Counted from the first letter of the stretch, positions 43,738 to 53,130 are shown. The stretch: DNA of 64,000 nucleotides from JBHELB01 sp041859045 (GCA_041859045.1 JBHELB010000010.1:78904-142903); one strand, 5' to 3'. Translations and numbers: made by a program. The notes: generated by a model not told the origin, from the letters alone.

Positions 43738-44166
43738 TTAAAACGGGATGTCATCCTCGGGGAGCGGCTCATCTTGCGGACGCGATGCCGCCGGACGTGG
43801 AGCGCCGCCTCCGCGGTCCTCCCAATCCAACATCTGGATCCGCTGTGCCCGAACTTCAATGCTCGAGCGCTTCTGACCCGTGTTCTTGTCTTCCCACTCG
43901 TCGCTGCGCAGACTGCCTTCGACCAGGAGCGGGCGACCCTTACGGAGGTTTTGTCCGCAAAACTCGGCCTGCTTGTCCCAGACGGTGACATTGATGAACA
44001 GCGCGTCTTCTTTGGTCTGTCCGTCGCGATCGCGATAGCGACGCGAAACCGCCAGCCCCATCTTGCACACGGCCATGCCCGAAGGCAGGTAGCGCAATTC
44101 GGGATCGCGCGTGAGACGGCCTGCCAACAACACGCGGTTCACTTCCGGCATGCGAAGGTCCGACAT
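43738..44166 (-). CDS. ssb: Single-stranded DNA-binding protein
   Basis: A 142-aa SSB. The OB fold opens VNRVLLAGRLTRDPELRYLPSG, and the acidic tail ends in DDIPF, the partner-binding tip. I chose the ATG at 44166 (GGAGG about 9 bases upstream) over that at 44172, whose site is too close. It lies between rpsF and rpsR, as in most bacteria. SSB protects single strands and recruits repair and replication proteins. Confidence 0.96.
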   Translation of the reverse strand: MSDLRMPEVNRVLLAGRLTRDPELRYLPSGMAVCKMGLAVSRRYRDRDGQTKEDALFINVTVWDKQAEFCGQNLRKGRPLLVEGSLRSDEWEDKNTGQKRSSIEVRAQRIQMLDWEDRGGGAPRPAASRPQDEPLPEDDIPF

Positions 44167-44184
44167 GAACATTCCCCTCCCGGT

Positions 44185-44634
44185 TTAGTCGTCGTCATCA
44201 TCCGAAGAACGGCGGCCACGGGGCCGATCGTCCTCATCATCGTCATCGTCCGAATCGCGCTCGCCGCGTGCGGCTTTCTGCGCGCTCGCCTGGATCTCAG
44301 CCTCCTTGCGGATCTGCTGCTCTTCCTCCAGGCGCAACGTCTTCTCATCAAAATACACGATGAGGTGCCGGATGATGTCGTCGCTCAACTTGATGCTCGC
44401 ATCCAAGCTGCTGACAAACGACGGGACGGCTTGGAAACGCACCAGGACGTAATGTCCTTCGGTGAAATTCTTCACCTCATACGCCAGCTTGCGTTTCCCC
44501 CAGATCTCCGAGCGCACGATAGCACCGCCTTGCGCGGTTACCTGGGCCTCGATGCCATTGGCTATCGTCTGGACCTCTTCGTCTCCCTTATCCGGGCGGA
44601 CGACATAGAGCGCTTCGTAAGTTCTAAGCTTCAA
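44185..44634 (-). CDS. rpsF: 30S ribosomal protein S6
   Basis: A 149-aa S6 with the usual fold (YEALYVVRPD, then EIWGKRKLAYEVKNFTEGHYVLVRF). The C terminus is extended by about 45 residues, becoming very acidic with Asp runs (RDSDDDDDEDD and SSDDDDD). The start is a TTG at 44634 behind AGGAGGT. It is the first gene of the operon. A GC-rich leader hairpin (GCCGGGG...CCCCGGC) precedes it and may be regulatory. Confidence 0.94.
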   Translation of the reverse strand: MKLRTYEALYVVRPDKGDEEVQTIANGIEAQVTAQGGAIVRSEIWGKRKLAYEVKNFTEGHYVLVRFQAVPSFVSSLDASIKLSDDIIRHLIVYFDEKTLRLEEEQQIRKEAEIQASAQKAARGERDSDDDDDEDDRPRGRRSSDDDDD

Positions 44635-44670
44635 CTGAATTCACCTCCTTCTGGTCTTGGTTGTTTTGCC

Positions 44671-44691
44671 GGGGAACTCTCCCCCGGCACG
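44671..44691 (-). promoter_or_regulatory. Leader hairpin of the rpsF operon
   Basis: A 7-bp GC stem, GCCGGGG with CCCCGGC, lies in the leader between the promoter and rpsF. It is in the right place for an S6:S18-type autoregulatory leader, but I cannot confirm the CCG-containing motif in detail. Confidence 0.35.
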
Positions 44692-44698
44692 AAGAGGA

Positions 44699-44728
44699 AC
44701 TATAGCAGATAGACGGTCCCCGCCTCAA
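44699..44728 (-). promoter_or_regulatory. Probable sigma70 promoter of the rpsF operon
   Basis: On the minus strand TTGAGG (44728-44723), an 18-base spacer and TATAGT (44704-44699). It gives a leader of about 57 bases. Confidence 0.6.
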
Positions 44729-44757
44729 CGTTACGATTGGGGGGGCCAGTAGATTGG

Positions 44758-45678
44758 CTAGGCCAAGATCTTGGGCAGATTGAAGTGGACATCCTCATCT
44801 ATGCCGTCGCTCTCGATTACCTCGCTCGGCTCACGGCGCGACAAATACTCGACGACTTCCTCCACGAGATGCTCAGGCGCCGAGGCGCCGGCGGTAACCA
44901 GCACGCGCTGAACGTTCTTGAGCCATTCTTCGTCGATCATCGAAACATCGCTGATGAGCTGGGCTGGTTTGCCCTTGGCCCGGCAGATGTCGGCCAGACG
45001 ATTCGAATTGGCGCTTTCCCGGTCGCCGACCACCAGCACCAGATCCACCTGCGGTGACAGGGCGTTCACCGCAGCCTGTCGATTGGTCGTGGCGTAACAG
45101 ATGTCCGCCTTGGGCGGGGCGGTAATGTGCGGAAATTTCCGTTTTAGCGCCTCGACGACCTTCGAACAGTCCTCCACACTCAGCGTTGTCTGCGTGATGT
45201 ACGACAGTTTTTCGACCGGGGGGAGGTCCAATGCCTCGACATCTTCCTCCGTTAGCACCCGCACCACTCGGCCCGGCGCCCACCCCATCGTCCCAATCAC
45301 CTCGTCATGCCCCGGCTCGCCAACGAGGATGATCGTGAATTCCTTCGCCGCAAAGCGCCGCGCCTCGTTGTGCACCTTCTCCACCAACGGGCAGGTGGCG
45401 TCGATCACTTCCATGCGAAGGCTCTCGGCATGCTCGTAGCGCTCGGGCGTCACTCCGTGCGCGCTGAATAAGAGCACCGAGCCCTCCGGCACTTCCTCGA
45501 CAGATTTGACGAAAATCGCGCCCTTTTCCCGCAAATCCTTGACAACATGGGCGTTATGGACGATGTCGTTCAGCACGTAGATCGGCGCGCCGTACCGTTC
45601 CAAGGCGCGCTCCACACACTTGATCGCACGCTCCACCCCCGCGCAAAACCCTCGAGGACGCGCTAAAATAATCTTCAT
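44758..45678 (-). CDS. ispH: 4-hydroxy-3-methylbut-2-enyl diphosphate reductase
   Basis: A 306-aa [4Fe-4S] enzyme for the last step of the MEP isoprenoid pathway, giving IPP and DMAPP. The three cluster cysteines are Cys12 (GFCAGV), Cys96 (DATCPLV) and Cys194 (DICYATTNRQ). The TTNRQ and G-x-x-x-S-x-N-S-x-R (VVGDRESANSNRL) segments are intact. GGAGG about 4 bases upstream fixes the start at 45678; the frame runs further upstream but is not conserved. It is divergent from comB. Confidence 0.97.
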   Translation of the reverse strand: MKIILARPRGFCAGVERAIKCVERALERYGAPIYVLNDIVHNAHVVKDLREKGAIFVKSVEEVPEGSVLLFSAHGVTPERYEHAESLRMEVIDATCPLVEKVHNEARRFAAKEFTIILVGEPGHDEVIGTMGWAPGRVVRVLTEEDVEALDLPPVEKLSYITQTTLSVEDCSKVVEALKRKFPHITAPPKADICYATTNRQAAVNALSPQVDLVLVVGDRESANSNRLADICRAKGKPAQLISDVSMIDEEWLKNVQRVLVTAGASAPEHLVEEVVEYLSRREPSEVIESDGIDEDVHFNLPKILA

Positions 45679-45843
45679 TTTGCCTCCAAGTCTCTGCAAC
45701 GAGACGGATTTACTCTCTGTTGGGAATATATCCCTTTTGCTCGTTCCTCCGCAACTCCGGAGGGGGCAAAAAGTTTTGCTTCCGAAATGGCGTGTCTCCG
45801 TGTACACTTGCGGCCTTTGGAAGCCCACAACGGAGGATGTTCG

Positions 45844-46563
45844 ATGAAGGTGCATTTGATCGAAGGCGCGGCGGGGTGTGTATACGCGGTTGAACACAAT
45901 TATGTAGCTATAATTGTAGACGCGCTGCGCGCCAGCGCGACCGCCGCGATGCTATTGGACGCGGGCGCACGGGAGTTGTGGGTGGTGTCTGAGGTCGAGA
46001 CGGCGCGGGAGGCGCAGCGGACGCTGCCCGGCGCGTTGCTGTTTGGCGAGCGAGGCGGCCTGCCGCCGGAGGGCTTCGACGGCGGGAATAGCCCGCGCGA
46101 AACGGCCATTGCGAAGGACAAGACGGTCATTTTCACGACAACGACCGGAGCGGGCCGACTGGTTGCGGCGTGGGGCAGCCATGCCGTCTATATGGGCACG
46201 ACCCTGAACGCACGAGCGGTGGCGTCGTTGGCGGCGAGTCACGGGCGCGATGTGGTGGTGATTCCGGCGGGCCTGGCCACGGACCCGACCTTCGACGCGC
46301 AGGAGGACTGGGCGGCGGGCGCGGCGGTGGCGGCGTTGCTTCCTGGCGAGCCGGGGGAGGGGGCGGAGCGGTTCGCGCATTGGCGGAGCCGGATCGAGGC
46401 CGAAGGGGTCGAACGGTTGTTCGAGACCGCCCCGCATTCGGAGAAACTGCGCCGAGTAGGACTCGATGCCGATATTGTCTACGCGGCGCAATACGACCTC
46501 ACAACGGCTGTGCCCCAGGCGGTGGAACGGAACGAGTGGGGGGTGGTCGTTAGGCGGGCGTAG
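45844..46563 (+). CDS. comB: ComB-family 2-phosphosulfolactate phosphatase
   Basis: A 239-aa member of the ComB family. Motifs VDALRASATAAMLLDAG, FGERGGLPPEGFDGGNSP and TTTTGAGRL match the family's Mg-dependent active site. The named reaction, 2-phospho-3-sulfolactate dephosphorylation for coenzyme M synthesis, is established in methanogens. In bacteria the family is widespread without other coenzyme M genes, so the real substrate here may differ. GGAGG lies 7 bases before the ATG. It overlaps the end of convergent murJ by 14 bases. Confidence 0.8.
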   Translation: MKVHLIEGAAGCVYAVEHNYVAIIVDALRASATAAMLLDAGARELWVVSEVETAREAQRTLPGALLFGERGGLPPEGFDGGNSPRETAIAKDKTVIFTTTTGAGRLVAAWGSHAVYMGTTLNARAVASLAASHGRDVVVIPAGLATDPTFDAQEDWAAGAAVAALLPGEPGEGAERFAHWRSRIEAEGVERLFETAPHSEKLRRVGLDADIVYAAQYDLTTAVPQAVERNEWGVVVRRA

Positions 46564-48181
46564 CGGAGCCGCGGCCGAGTTTTCGGCGCAGAACCTGCTC
46601 GAGTTCGGCCAGTTCGGGCAGGCGCAGGGCACGGCAGAACCCCAGATAGGCGAGCCCGGCGACAACGACCGGCACTACGACGTCGACAAAGCGTAGTGTG
46701 AACCGGGCGGCAAACGCCGTATCCGCGCCTTCCTGCCCGAGCGCGCCGTGGATGTTCACGTAGGCCGCGTACGCGATGGCGGCCATCATGCCCCCGGCGA
46801 TCCCCATGCGCGCCAGCCCCCAGATGAACTCGGTGTCCCAGAGCGGACCGACGCGGCGCGCCAGTACGAGGTAGAGTAGGGCGAAATTGACGGTAAATGA
46901 CAACGTCGTGGCGATAGCAAGTCCGCCGAATCCGAGCGGCCGCACCAGTAACACGCAAAACACCACGTTGAGCAGCATGCTCAGCGACGCGATCTTTACG
47001 GGCGTCTTGGTGTCCTGAAGGGCATAAAACCCGCCCACCGTCACTTTTACCCACGCAAATGCCAACAAACCCGACGCGTAGCACGCGAGCGCGGTCATGG
47101 CGTCGAGGGTCTGCTGCGGGCCGCGCTGGTGCCACTCGAACAGCAGGCGCAGGATCGGCTTGCTCAATACCATTAGCCCGAGCATCGACGGCAGGATGAG
47201 AAAACAACTGAAGCGAAGCGCCTTCTTGAGGGTGTACCGCATCTCATCGTAGTCGAGGCGTGCGCCCGCGCGGGACAGTCCGGGCAGAATCGCCGCCGAT
47301 ACCGCAAACCCAAACATGGATAGGGGCAGTTGGGTGAGGTGGTTGCCCAGGGCGAGCGCGTTGACGGCATGTTTGCCGATGGCGGCGGCAAACGTCAGGT
47401 CGACGAGTTTGTTGACCTCATTCGCGGCCTGTCCAATGAGTACAGGCACCATGAGCCAGTAGATTTTGCCGACACTAGGGTGTTTCCCGCGAAGCGCGGG
47501 CCGCCACACGCCCGTGTATTTGCCCATCGCCCACCAACTCACCGCCACGTGCGTGAGCCCGCCGATCCACACGCCGAGCACAAGGGCATAGACCGGATCG
47601 CTGAACCAACCGCGCACGAATGGCACGCAGCAGACGATCAGAGCCACGTTGAGCAGGGCCGGGGTCCACGACGGCGTGGAGTAATGCCGAACCGCGAAGA
47701 GCGGCCCCATCGCAAAGACCGCCATGCCGATCAGGAACAGATAGGGGAAAGTCCAACGCGCGGCAGAGATCATCAGCGCGATGTTGCTTTGGTCGAGCGG
47801 CGCTCCGCCGGTTATCACCTGAAGCTTCTCTGTTGCGGCCAGAGGAATCTCGACAAACACCACGCCCAACACCGTAAGCACGCCGAGGATAATGATAAGG
47901 CGGCTCCACGCCAGCGCGACAACCTTCCGAAACTCGGCCTCTCCCTGCTTCTCCTGCACCTCGCTGAAGACCGGGATAAACGCCGCGTTCGCCGCACCTT
48001 CGCCCACCAGATCGCGAAACATGTTGGGCAGACGAAACGCGACGAGAAAGGCGGCCAACGAGGCTTCGGGAATCAGCGTGAACGTGACAATGTCGCGCAC
48101 TAACCCCAGCACCCGGCTGCACGCCGTGCCCGCGGCGAAAACCAACGCGTGCCACGAGAAACCCTTCTGCGCGGCGCTCAT
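46550..48181 (-). CDS. murJ: Lipid II flippase MurJ
   Basis: A 543-aa MOP-superfamily membrane protein, about 14 TM helices, that flips lipid II for peptidoglycan assembly. The start region ACSRVLGLVRDIV is the MurJ signature, followed by FRLPNMFRDLVGEGA with the essential charged residues of the central cavity. The start is a coupled ATGA overlap with the end of lnt. It is the last gene of a long envelope operon. The product is of normal length. Confidence 0.95.
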   Translation of the reverse strand: MSAAQKGFSWHALVFAAGTACSRVLGLVRDIVTFTLIPEASLAAFLVAFRLPNMFRDLVGEGAANAAFIPVFSEVQEKQGEAEFRKVVALAWSRLIIILGVLTVLGVVFVEIPLAATEKLQVITGGAPLDQSNIALMISAARWTFPYLFLIGMAVFAMGPLFAVRHYSTPSWTPALLNVALIVCCVPFVRGWFSDPVYALVLGVWIGGLTHVAVSWWAMGKYTGVWRPALRGKHPSVGKIYWLMVPVLIGQAANEVNKLVDLTFAAAIGKHAVNALALGNHLTQLPLSMFGFAVSAAILPGLSRAGARLDYDEMRYTLKKALRFSCFLILPSMLGLMVLSKPILRLLFEWHQRGPQQTLDAMTALACYASGLLAFAWVKVTVGGFYALQDTKTPVKIASLSMLLNVVFCVLLVRPLGFGGLAIATTLSFTVNFALLYLVLARRVGPLWDTEFIWGLARMGIAGGMMAAIAYAAYVNIHGALGQEGADTAFAARFTLRFVDVVVPVVVAGLAYLGFCRALRLPELAELEQVLRRKLGRGSATPA

Positions 48182-49734
48182 GGCTTGAACCGTTTCGCGA
48201 GCAGCAGCGCCAGCACCATTCCTGCGGCACAAAGCGAGAAAATCAGCGGCGCGATGCGCGGCCCGGGCACCCATGGTAATTTTGCTGGCGGGGGCACGGG
48301 TAACGACGCGGCAATGCGATCGCCAACACCGACGGCGTGTCCAGCCGGTGCATCCTCAATGGCAGTGAAGCGACCGTAGGGATCGAACACGCCCGAGCGG
48401 CCGGTGTTGGCGACGTGGACCATTGGCAGGCGCGTCTCGATGCTGCGAAACCGCGCGATCTCGAGTTCCTGCGGCAGCGCGCAACTCGCGCCAAACCACC
48501 CCAAATTCGTGATCACCACAAGAAACTCCGCGCCTTGCGCGCGCAGTCGTTGCGCCATCGGCGCGAACAGCACCTCGAAACAGATCAGCGGACCGAAGCG
48601 CGGTCCGTTGACGCCGAAAACCTTCGGTTCCGTGCCCGGCGTGAGGTCGCTCATCGCCGGGACGACTTTGTTGAGAAAGGGCAGGATTTTTCCGAACGGC
48701 ACGTACTCGCCAAATGGCGCGAGATGCGTCTTGTCGTAGTAGCCCACAATCTCTCCGCTTGGAAGGATCAGTGCGCTGGAGTTGTATCCCTCCCCTGTGG
48801 CGGGGGCGTCGCGTTGCGCGCCGGTGAATACGGGCGTTTGGCGTTCGCGGGCAAGCGCAGCGATCGGCTCAATCATTTGCGGCTCCGCGATCGGGGCCAT
48901 CACGAGCGCCTCGGGCCAGATGAAGAGTTCCACCGGTGCGTTCTGCGCGAGGCTGCGCGAATAATCCGCCGCGGACTGGACCATCTCGGTCGTGTAATCG
49001 GGGTCGTACTTCATTTCGACAGGGAAATTGGATTGAAACAGTCCGGCATGAAACGGGGGGGCACTGTCGCGGGGCGTGTCCAGCATGCTTGCGCCAACAG
49101 CGTGTACAACGACAATGATCGCGACTGCCACCGCAACATGCCGCCATCGCCGCGGGCCTTCGAGCGTTTTCGCGATCGCTACGTTGACCGCCACAAGTAT
49201 TGCACCAATGAGCGACGTTCCGCCCAGCGAGGCCAACTGCGCGAACGCGAGGTCGGGGCCTTGGCTGTACGCCAGTGCGCTCCAACCGAATCCGCTGAAC
49301 AACGTGGCCTGCGCGTATTCCATTGCGGCCCAGAACACTGCGAGCCAGAACGCTTCAAACCGTAGATCGTGACGCCGAAGCAGGCTGCGCAGTGCGCCGA
49401 ACAAGGCCCAGTATACGGCGAGATACGCGGAGAGCATGACGTAGCCGATGACCGCCCAGCCGCCGCCCCAGTAGACATTGGCCATCAGCCACTGCAACAG
49501 AACAAGGTGGAAGGCGAGGCCCGCGAGGAAAAATAGGCCTGCGGCGCGGCGTGGCGCGGCGTGGCGTGTTAGCCACAGCACGGGGACGAGTCCCACCCAG
49601 GCCAAGAAGAAGAGGTGATACCCTGGAAAGCTCAAGGCGAGCAGCGCGCCGGTGGCGGCACAGAGCGCGGGGACCCAGCGCGCCCACGCGGACGCCTCGG
49701 CCCCACCCTCACATTTCTCTTCCGCAAGCGCCAC
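48178..49734 (-). CDS. lnt: Apolipoprotein N-acyltransferase
   Basis: A 518-aa inner-membrane enzyme that adds the third acyl chain to lipoproteins. About six N-terminal TM helices precede a carbon-nitrogen hydrolase domain. Catalytic residues are the Glu in LFIWPEALV, Lys in YYDKTHLAPFGEY and Cys in LICFEVLF. A last TM is at the C terminus. The frame is open upstream into the preceding gene, so I chose the GTG at 49734, preceded by a purine-rich GGGGAAGAG. It overlaps murJ by 4 bases. Its presence confirms a diderm with triacylated lipoproteins. Confidence 0.93.
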   Translation of the reverse strand: MALAEEKCEGGAEASAWARWVPALCAATGALLALSFPGYHLFFLAWVGLVPVLWLTRHAAPRRAAGLFFLAGLAFHLVLLQWLMANVYWGGGWAVIGYVMLSAYLAVYWALFGALRSLLRRHDLRFEAFWLAVFWAAMEYAQATLFSGFGWSALAYSQGPDLAFAQLASLGGTSLIGAILVAVNVAIAKTLEGPRRWRHVAVAVAIIVVVHAVGASMLDTPRDSAPPFHAGLFQSNFPVEMKYDPDYTTEMVQSAADYSRSLAQNAPVELFIWPEALVMAPIAEPQMIEPIAALARERQTPVFTGAQRDAPATGEGYNSSALILPSGEIVGYYDKTHLAPFGEYVPFGKILPFLNKVVPAMSDLTPGTEPKVFGVNGPRFGPLICFEVLFAPMAQRLRAQGAEFLVVITNLGWFGASCALPQELEIARFRSIETRLPMVHVANTGRSGVFDPYGRFTAIEDAPAGHAVGVGDRIAASLPVPPPAKLPWVPGPRIAPLIFSLCAAGMVLALLLAKRFKP

Positions 49735-49768
49735 AGCTCTTCCCCGACCCCTAGCAGCCCAACGAAAC

Positions 49769-50851
49769 CTACATGGCCTCCTGCATGATCTTAATCTCTT
49801 GCTTGAAGCTGTCCGAATGCCGCCAATCTTTGCCTTCCCAGAAATTGAGGGCGCTCTCGGCCTCGGGCTTGAGGTCACGCAGATCGATAATCGTTGGAGA
49901 GATTAGCACATACAGTTGACTTTTGATCGGTTCGGAGCGTCGCGAGCGGAACGGAATGCCGACGATGGGAACCGCCCCCACGATCGGAATGCGCTGTTCG
50001 CTACGGCGCACCACGTTGCTGGTTAGGCCGCCGATAACAATCGTCTCGTTGTTGGGTACGACGACCATCCCTGTCTGCGAGCGCGTCGACAGCACGGGCA
50101 GGTCCAGACCGCGGATATTCGCCACGCGCGCGATGTCGCTTACGTCCAGTTGCGGCAGGTAGATCTGCACGAGGTTGTCCGATAAGGCCAAGGCGCGCAC
50201 GCGCATGGTGACGCCGAGATTTTTCCACGCCACATTCAGCGTCGGACGCCCGTTCGGGTAGGAAATGTCCTGGAAGGGGAACTCGCCGCCCGCCTTGATC
50301 AGCGCCTGCTCCTTGTCGCGCACGAGCAACTCGGGCTTACTGACCAAATCCAGATCGGAGCGGCGTTCTATGGCGCGAAACACGCCGTTGATCGTGCCAT
50401 GATCGGAGTCGATGATGTCGAACGTGAGCCCCGCGCCGTTTTGCGTCTGAACGCCATCCGCCAAAGGCGTCTGCAAATCCGGCCGCATAGGTGTTTGACT
50501 CGGCGGCGGGGTCGCGCGGCGGAATTGGGGCGACGTGGCATCGGTGATTGGCGCGGGCAGCGTCACGCGGTAGTCGACGTTGGCCGGGTCCATGAGATTC
50601 GTGGTAACACGCTCGAGGTTGCCCCCCTGATCGACGCCGCGGACGTAGCGGGCATAGGTCAGGTTCGCGCCCAAATCGCGCAGTCCTTGTTCGCTGATCT
50701 CGGTGATCCACACGCGCAACTGAATCTGCTTCACGGAAACGGCCTGTGCTTCGGCCGATCCCGAGGGTGCGGGTTCCTGCGCAAATGCGGGCGCACACAG
50801 ACATAGCCACAACGCCACTCGGCCCATCCATCGCGCCGGTTGTGTCGTCAT
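49769..50851 (-). CDS. Secretin-domain protein, short form (B)
   Basis: A 360-aa exported protein with a signal peptide ending AFAQ. From about residue 160 it carries a secretin C-terminal domain: SKPELLVRDKEQALIKAGGE, then the GMVVVPNNETIVIGGL segment and a final IPIVGAVPIVGIPFRS with LYVLISPTII. There is no N0/N1 repeat array of PilQ/GspD; the N-terminal part is a single beta domain (QIQLRVWITEISEQGL). It overlaps the preceding secretin-like gene by 4 bases. It probably forms part of an outer-membrane pore or ring, but no Type II or IV machinery is nearby. Confidence 0.83.
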   Translation of the reverse strand: MTTQPARWMGRVALWLCLCAPAFAQEPAPSGSAEAQAVSVKQIQLRVWITEISEQGLRDLGANLTYARYVRGVDQGGNLERVTTNLMDPANVDYRVTLPAPITDATSPQFRRATPPPSQTPMRPDLQTPLADGVQTQNGAGLTFDIIDSDHGTINGVFRAIERRSDLDLVSKPELLVRDKEQALIKAGGEFPFQDISYPNGRPTLNVAWKNLGVTMRVRALALSDNLVQIYLPQLDVSDIARVANIRGLDLPVLSTRSQTGMVVVPNNETIVIGGLTSNVVRRSEQRIPIVGAVPIVGIPFRSRRSEPIKSQLYVLISPTIIDLRDLKPEAESALNFWEGKDWRHSDSFKQEIKIMQEAM

Positions 50852-52107
50852 TTTTTCGATCCTCCAAGTTCGGAATCGATGCCTTTTTTATCCGAGGGAC
50901 GGGCAATGCCTTCGGCAATGCCCTGTGGAATATTCGAAATGCCCTGAATCACTCCGCTGATCACATCGGTCGGCGAGGATTTAGGTTTCTCCTCTTTACC
51001 GGGCTCGGTGAAGCCGTGTTCCGGCGCGACCGTAAACGAGGGACGCCAAATCTCGGCCTTGAGAATGAACACCAGTTCGCGCCGAGTCTCCGACACGGAG
51101 CGATTTCCCAGTGTGGAGGAGACCGGCGAGCCGATAAAGTCGCCTGGCACTAATCGTTCCGCCAACCCCACCGCGAGGTCCTCGGCGGTGGGCAGCCAAG
51201 GCATCGTCGTCGTGTTCGAGGTGGTGTTTTTGCGGTACATACCGCCAAGAATCAGCACTTGACCGTGGCGCACCCAGACTGAGGTGTTGACTTGGCGCGT
51301 GACAAATTCAGGCACCTGCAACTGACTGGTGCTTGAGCTTCCCTGATTGTTCAAGGCCACGGTGTAACGCTGGCCGGCTTGATTCACCTCGGCCTCGACG
51401 TTGAGCATGATGTACGTGTCATTCGTCGTCGCCCAGTTGCCGTCGTCATCGATCGCCTGCGGCACCTGGATCTTCATTTTCACGCCCGTATCGCGGAATT
51501 TCGTCGTCTGCACCACATTTACGCCGACCACCACGGTCTCTTCATACGGCACCTGGTCGACGGTCTTGATGATCGTCGGAATGGGCGAACCGAGCATGAC
51601 CATTTCGCGAGGTTGCGCGAGGATCGACGCGCGATTCTCGTTCACCAACGCTTGCATCGTGACTTCCAGATCGCCGTCGCTTATATGCAAGCGATCCAAA
51701 AACACACTGATCCCGGATTGCGTGGAGATGGGAAACGTAAGATCCGCCGTAGTGATTGCTCCCTCACCGCTAGTCACCCGGCCGTAGGCGCGTTCTTTGT
51801 TCTTGCGCTGGAAATACGCACTGAGGCCGGTGTCGACCCCTTTTGACGTTTGGTACTCGATCACCTTGACCGACACGTTGACCTGTTGCGGCGCGGCATC
51901 CACTGCGGGCAACGTGGCCTGGGCCGCGGGAACCGGCGTCCACGGCACCGGACTGGCGGGATCGATCGCCGCTTGACTCAGGTCCGGTTTGGTGGCGGCC
52001 TGCTGCGCCCATGCGGGCCCCGTCACCGCAGTGGCCACGGCAAGCAGCGCGACACGCAGCCACCATTGACGGAACCGCCGGGCGCTCGTTGACCTCATTA
52101 CGTTCAT
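50848..52107 (-). CDS. Secretin-domain protein, short form (A)
   Basis: A 419-aa exported protein; the signal peptide ends AWAQQ. An N-terminal beta domain (VNVSVKVIEYQTSKGVDTGL) parallels that of the next gene. A secretin-like region follows, with ILAQPREMVMLGSPIPTII, YEETVVVGVNVVQTT and the VWVRHGQVLILGGMYRK segment, ending with LVFILKAEIW. A polar tail of about 60 residues extends past the secretin core. It starts 4 bases before the end of the lipoprotein gene (ATGA coupling). Two different secretin-like subunits in tandem suggest a mixed or nested ring. Confidence 0.78.
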   Translation of the reverse strand: MNVMRSTSARRFRQWWLRVALLAVATAVTGPAWAQQAATKPDLSQAAIDPASPVPWTPVPAAQATLPAVDAAPQQVNVSVKVIEYQTSKGVDTGLSAYFQRKNKERAYGRVTSGEGAITTADLTFPISTQSGISVFLDRLHISDGDLEVTMQALVNENRASILAQPREMVMLGSPIPTIIKTVDQVPYEETVVVGVNVVQTTKFRDTGVKMKIQVPQAIDDDGNWATTNDTYIMLNVEAEVNQAGQRYTVALNNQGSSSTSQLQVPEFVTRQVNTSVWVRHGQVLILGGMYRKNTTSNTTTMPWLPTAEDLAVGLAERLVPGDFIGSPVSSTLGNRSVSETRRELVFILKAEIWRPSFTVAPEHGFTEPGKEEKPKSSPTDVISGVIQGISNIPQGIAEGIARPSDKKGIDSELGGSKK

Positions 52108-53084
52108 CGGTCAAAACCCCCTTCGCACACGTACTGAGTGATATTGTTTACGTTGTCGATATTTGTGAACGAAACGGAGAAGGCGCGCGACTCCCGGGGA
52201 TTCAGGCGTCCAAGCAGAACCGTGCGCGTATCGTGGACCACCATTCCAAAACCATAGATTGTGACGGTAACGCGCGCGCCTTGCAGCGCACGCGCGCCTT
52301 GGTTCACCGCCTCTCCGGTCACCGTATAATACTGCGCCGGGTTGCTCCACGATTCACGACGTCCTTTGAAAGAGGCCGTGTTCGTGATCTCAAGCGGGTG
52401 GGTCACGGTATCTCTGCGCTGAACTTCGCCTGGGCCGACAACCACCCATTTCCCTTCGGACGTTTCCTGAATACGTCCAGCGAGCCGCGAATCGCTCTTC
52501 GCTTCGGGGTGCTTTTCAACAATATGCAGATAGGTCCGCCCTGCCGCCCGGTAGTCGCCTTGCCGCCACAGCAGATCGGCCAGTTCCCATTGCAGGTCCA
52601 GTTGCTTCGGCTTCTTTCTGAGTGCGGCCTTAAGCTGGCGAATACGAGGTTCGAATTCCTCGGGGACGTCAAATTTCTCAAGGTATTCCCGTTGAACGGC
52701 GCTTAACTCCTCATGCGCCTTCGCGGCGAGCGGGCCATTGGGCGCCAGCTTGAGATATTCCTGAAGCGCACTCATCGCGTCCCGGTAAACCGAAGCGCGA
52801 TGATACGCCACGCCAAGCCAATAGCGCGCCTCAATCGCGGAAGGGGACGTCGGATAGGAGTTAACCACACTGACCAGACGCGGAATGGCCGCATTAAAGT
52901 CGCCAGATTCCACCAGATATTTGCAGTCGGCGATTTCTCTCTGCGCGGTCCAGCTAGGAGTCAGCTTACCGCCGAGATCGGCGTTAGTCGCGACGGAGGG
53001 ACGTGTCAAAAAAGAAGTCGAACATGCGCCCAATAGAATGGCTAAAGCCGCTACAACCCCCACTCGCGCCGTCCACGTAACCAT
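52104..53084 (-). CDS. TPR lipoprotein
   Basis: A 326-aa outer-membrane or periplasmic lipoprotein. The lipobox is LLGAC, with the modified Cys at residue 21. Two or three TPR-like helix pairs lie at about residues 50-185 (the pattern Y-L-V-E-S-G-D-F-N-A-A-I-P, then ARYWLGVAYHRASVYRDA). The C-terminal 110 residues are a beta-sandwich of the FxLYD kind (YTVTGEAVNQGARALQGARVTVTI). It is coupled to the next gene by a 4-base overlap. In pilus systems a TPR lipoprotein (pilotin) places the secretin, which would fit the neighbours. Confidence 0.78.
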   Translation of the reverse strand: MVTWTARVGVVAALAILLGACSTSFLTRPSVATNADLGGKLTPSWTAQREIADCKYLVESGDFNAAIPRLVSVVNSYPTSPSAIEARYWLGVAYHRASVYRDAMSALQEYLKLAPNGPLAAKAHEELSAVQREYLEKFDVPEEFEPRIRQLKAALRKKPKQLDLQWELADLLWRQGDYRAAGRTYLHIVEKHPEAKSDSRLAGRIQETSEGKWVVVGPGEVQRRDTVTHPLEITNTASFKGRRESWSNPAQYYTVTGEAVNQGARALQGARVTVTIYGFGMVVHDTRTVLLGRLNPRESRAFSVSFTNIDNVNNITQYVCEGGFDR

Positions 53085-53130
53085 GCTTGTCCAGTGTCCC
53101 CCAGTATGCTGCCAGCCTCACACGAGACCG

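Noticed and set aside
43417..44712. 431-codon plus-strand frame across the rpsF-ssb-rpsR region
   Set aside because: It is antisense to three ribosomal/SSB genes with certain identity.
52640..52660. tRNA-like T-loop GGTTCGAATTCC
   Set aside because: It lies inside the TPR lipoprotein gene and no cloverleaf can be formed around it.
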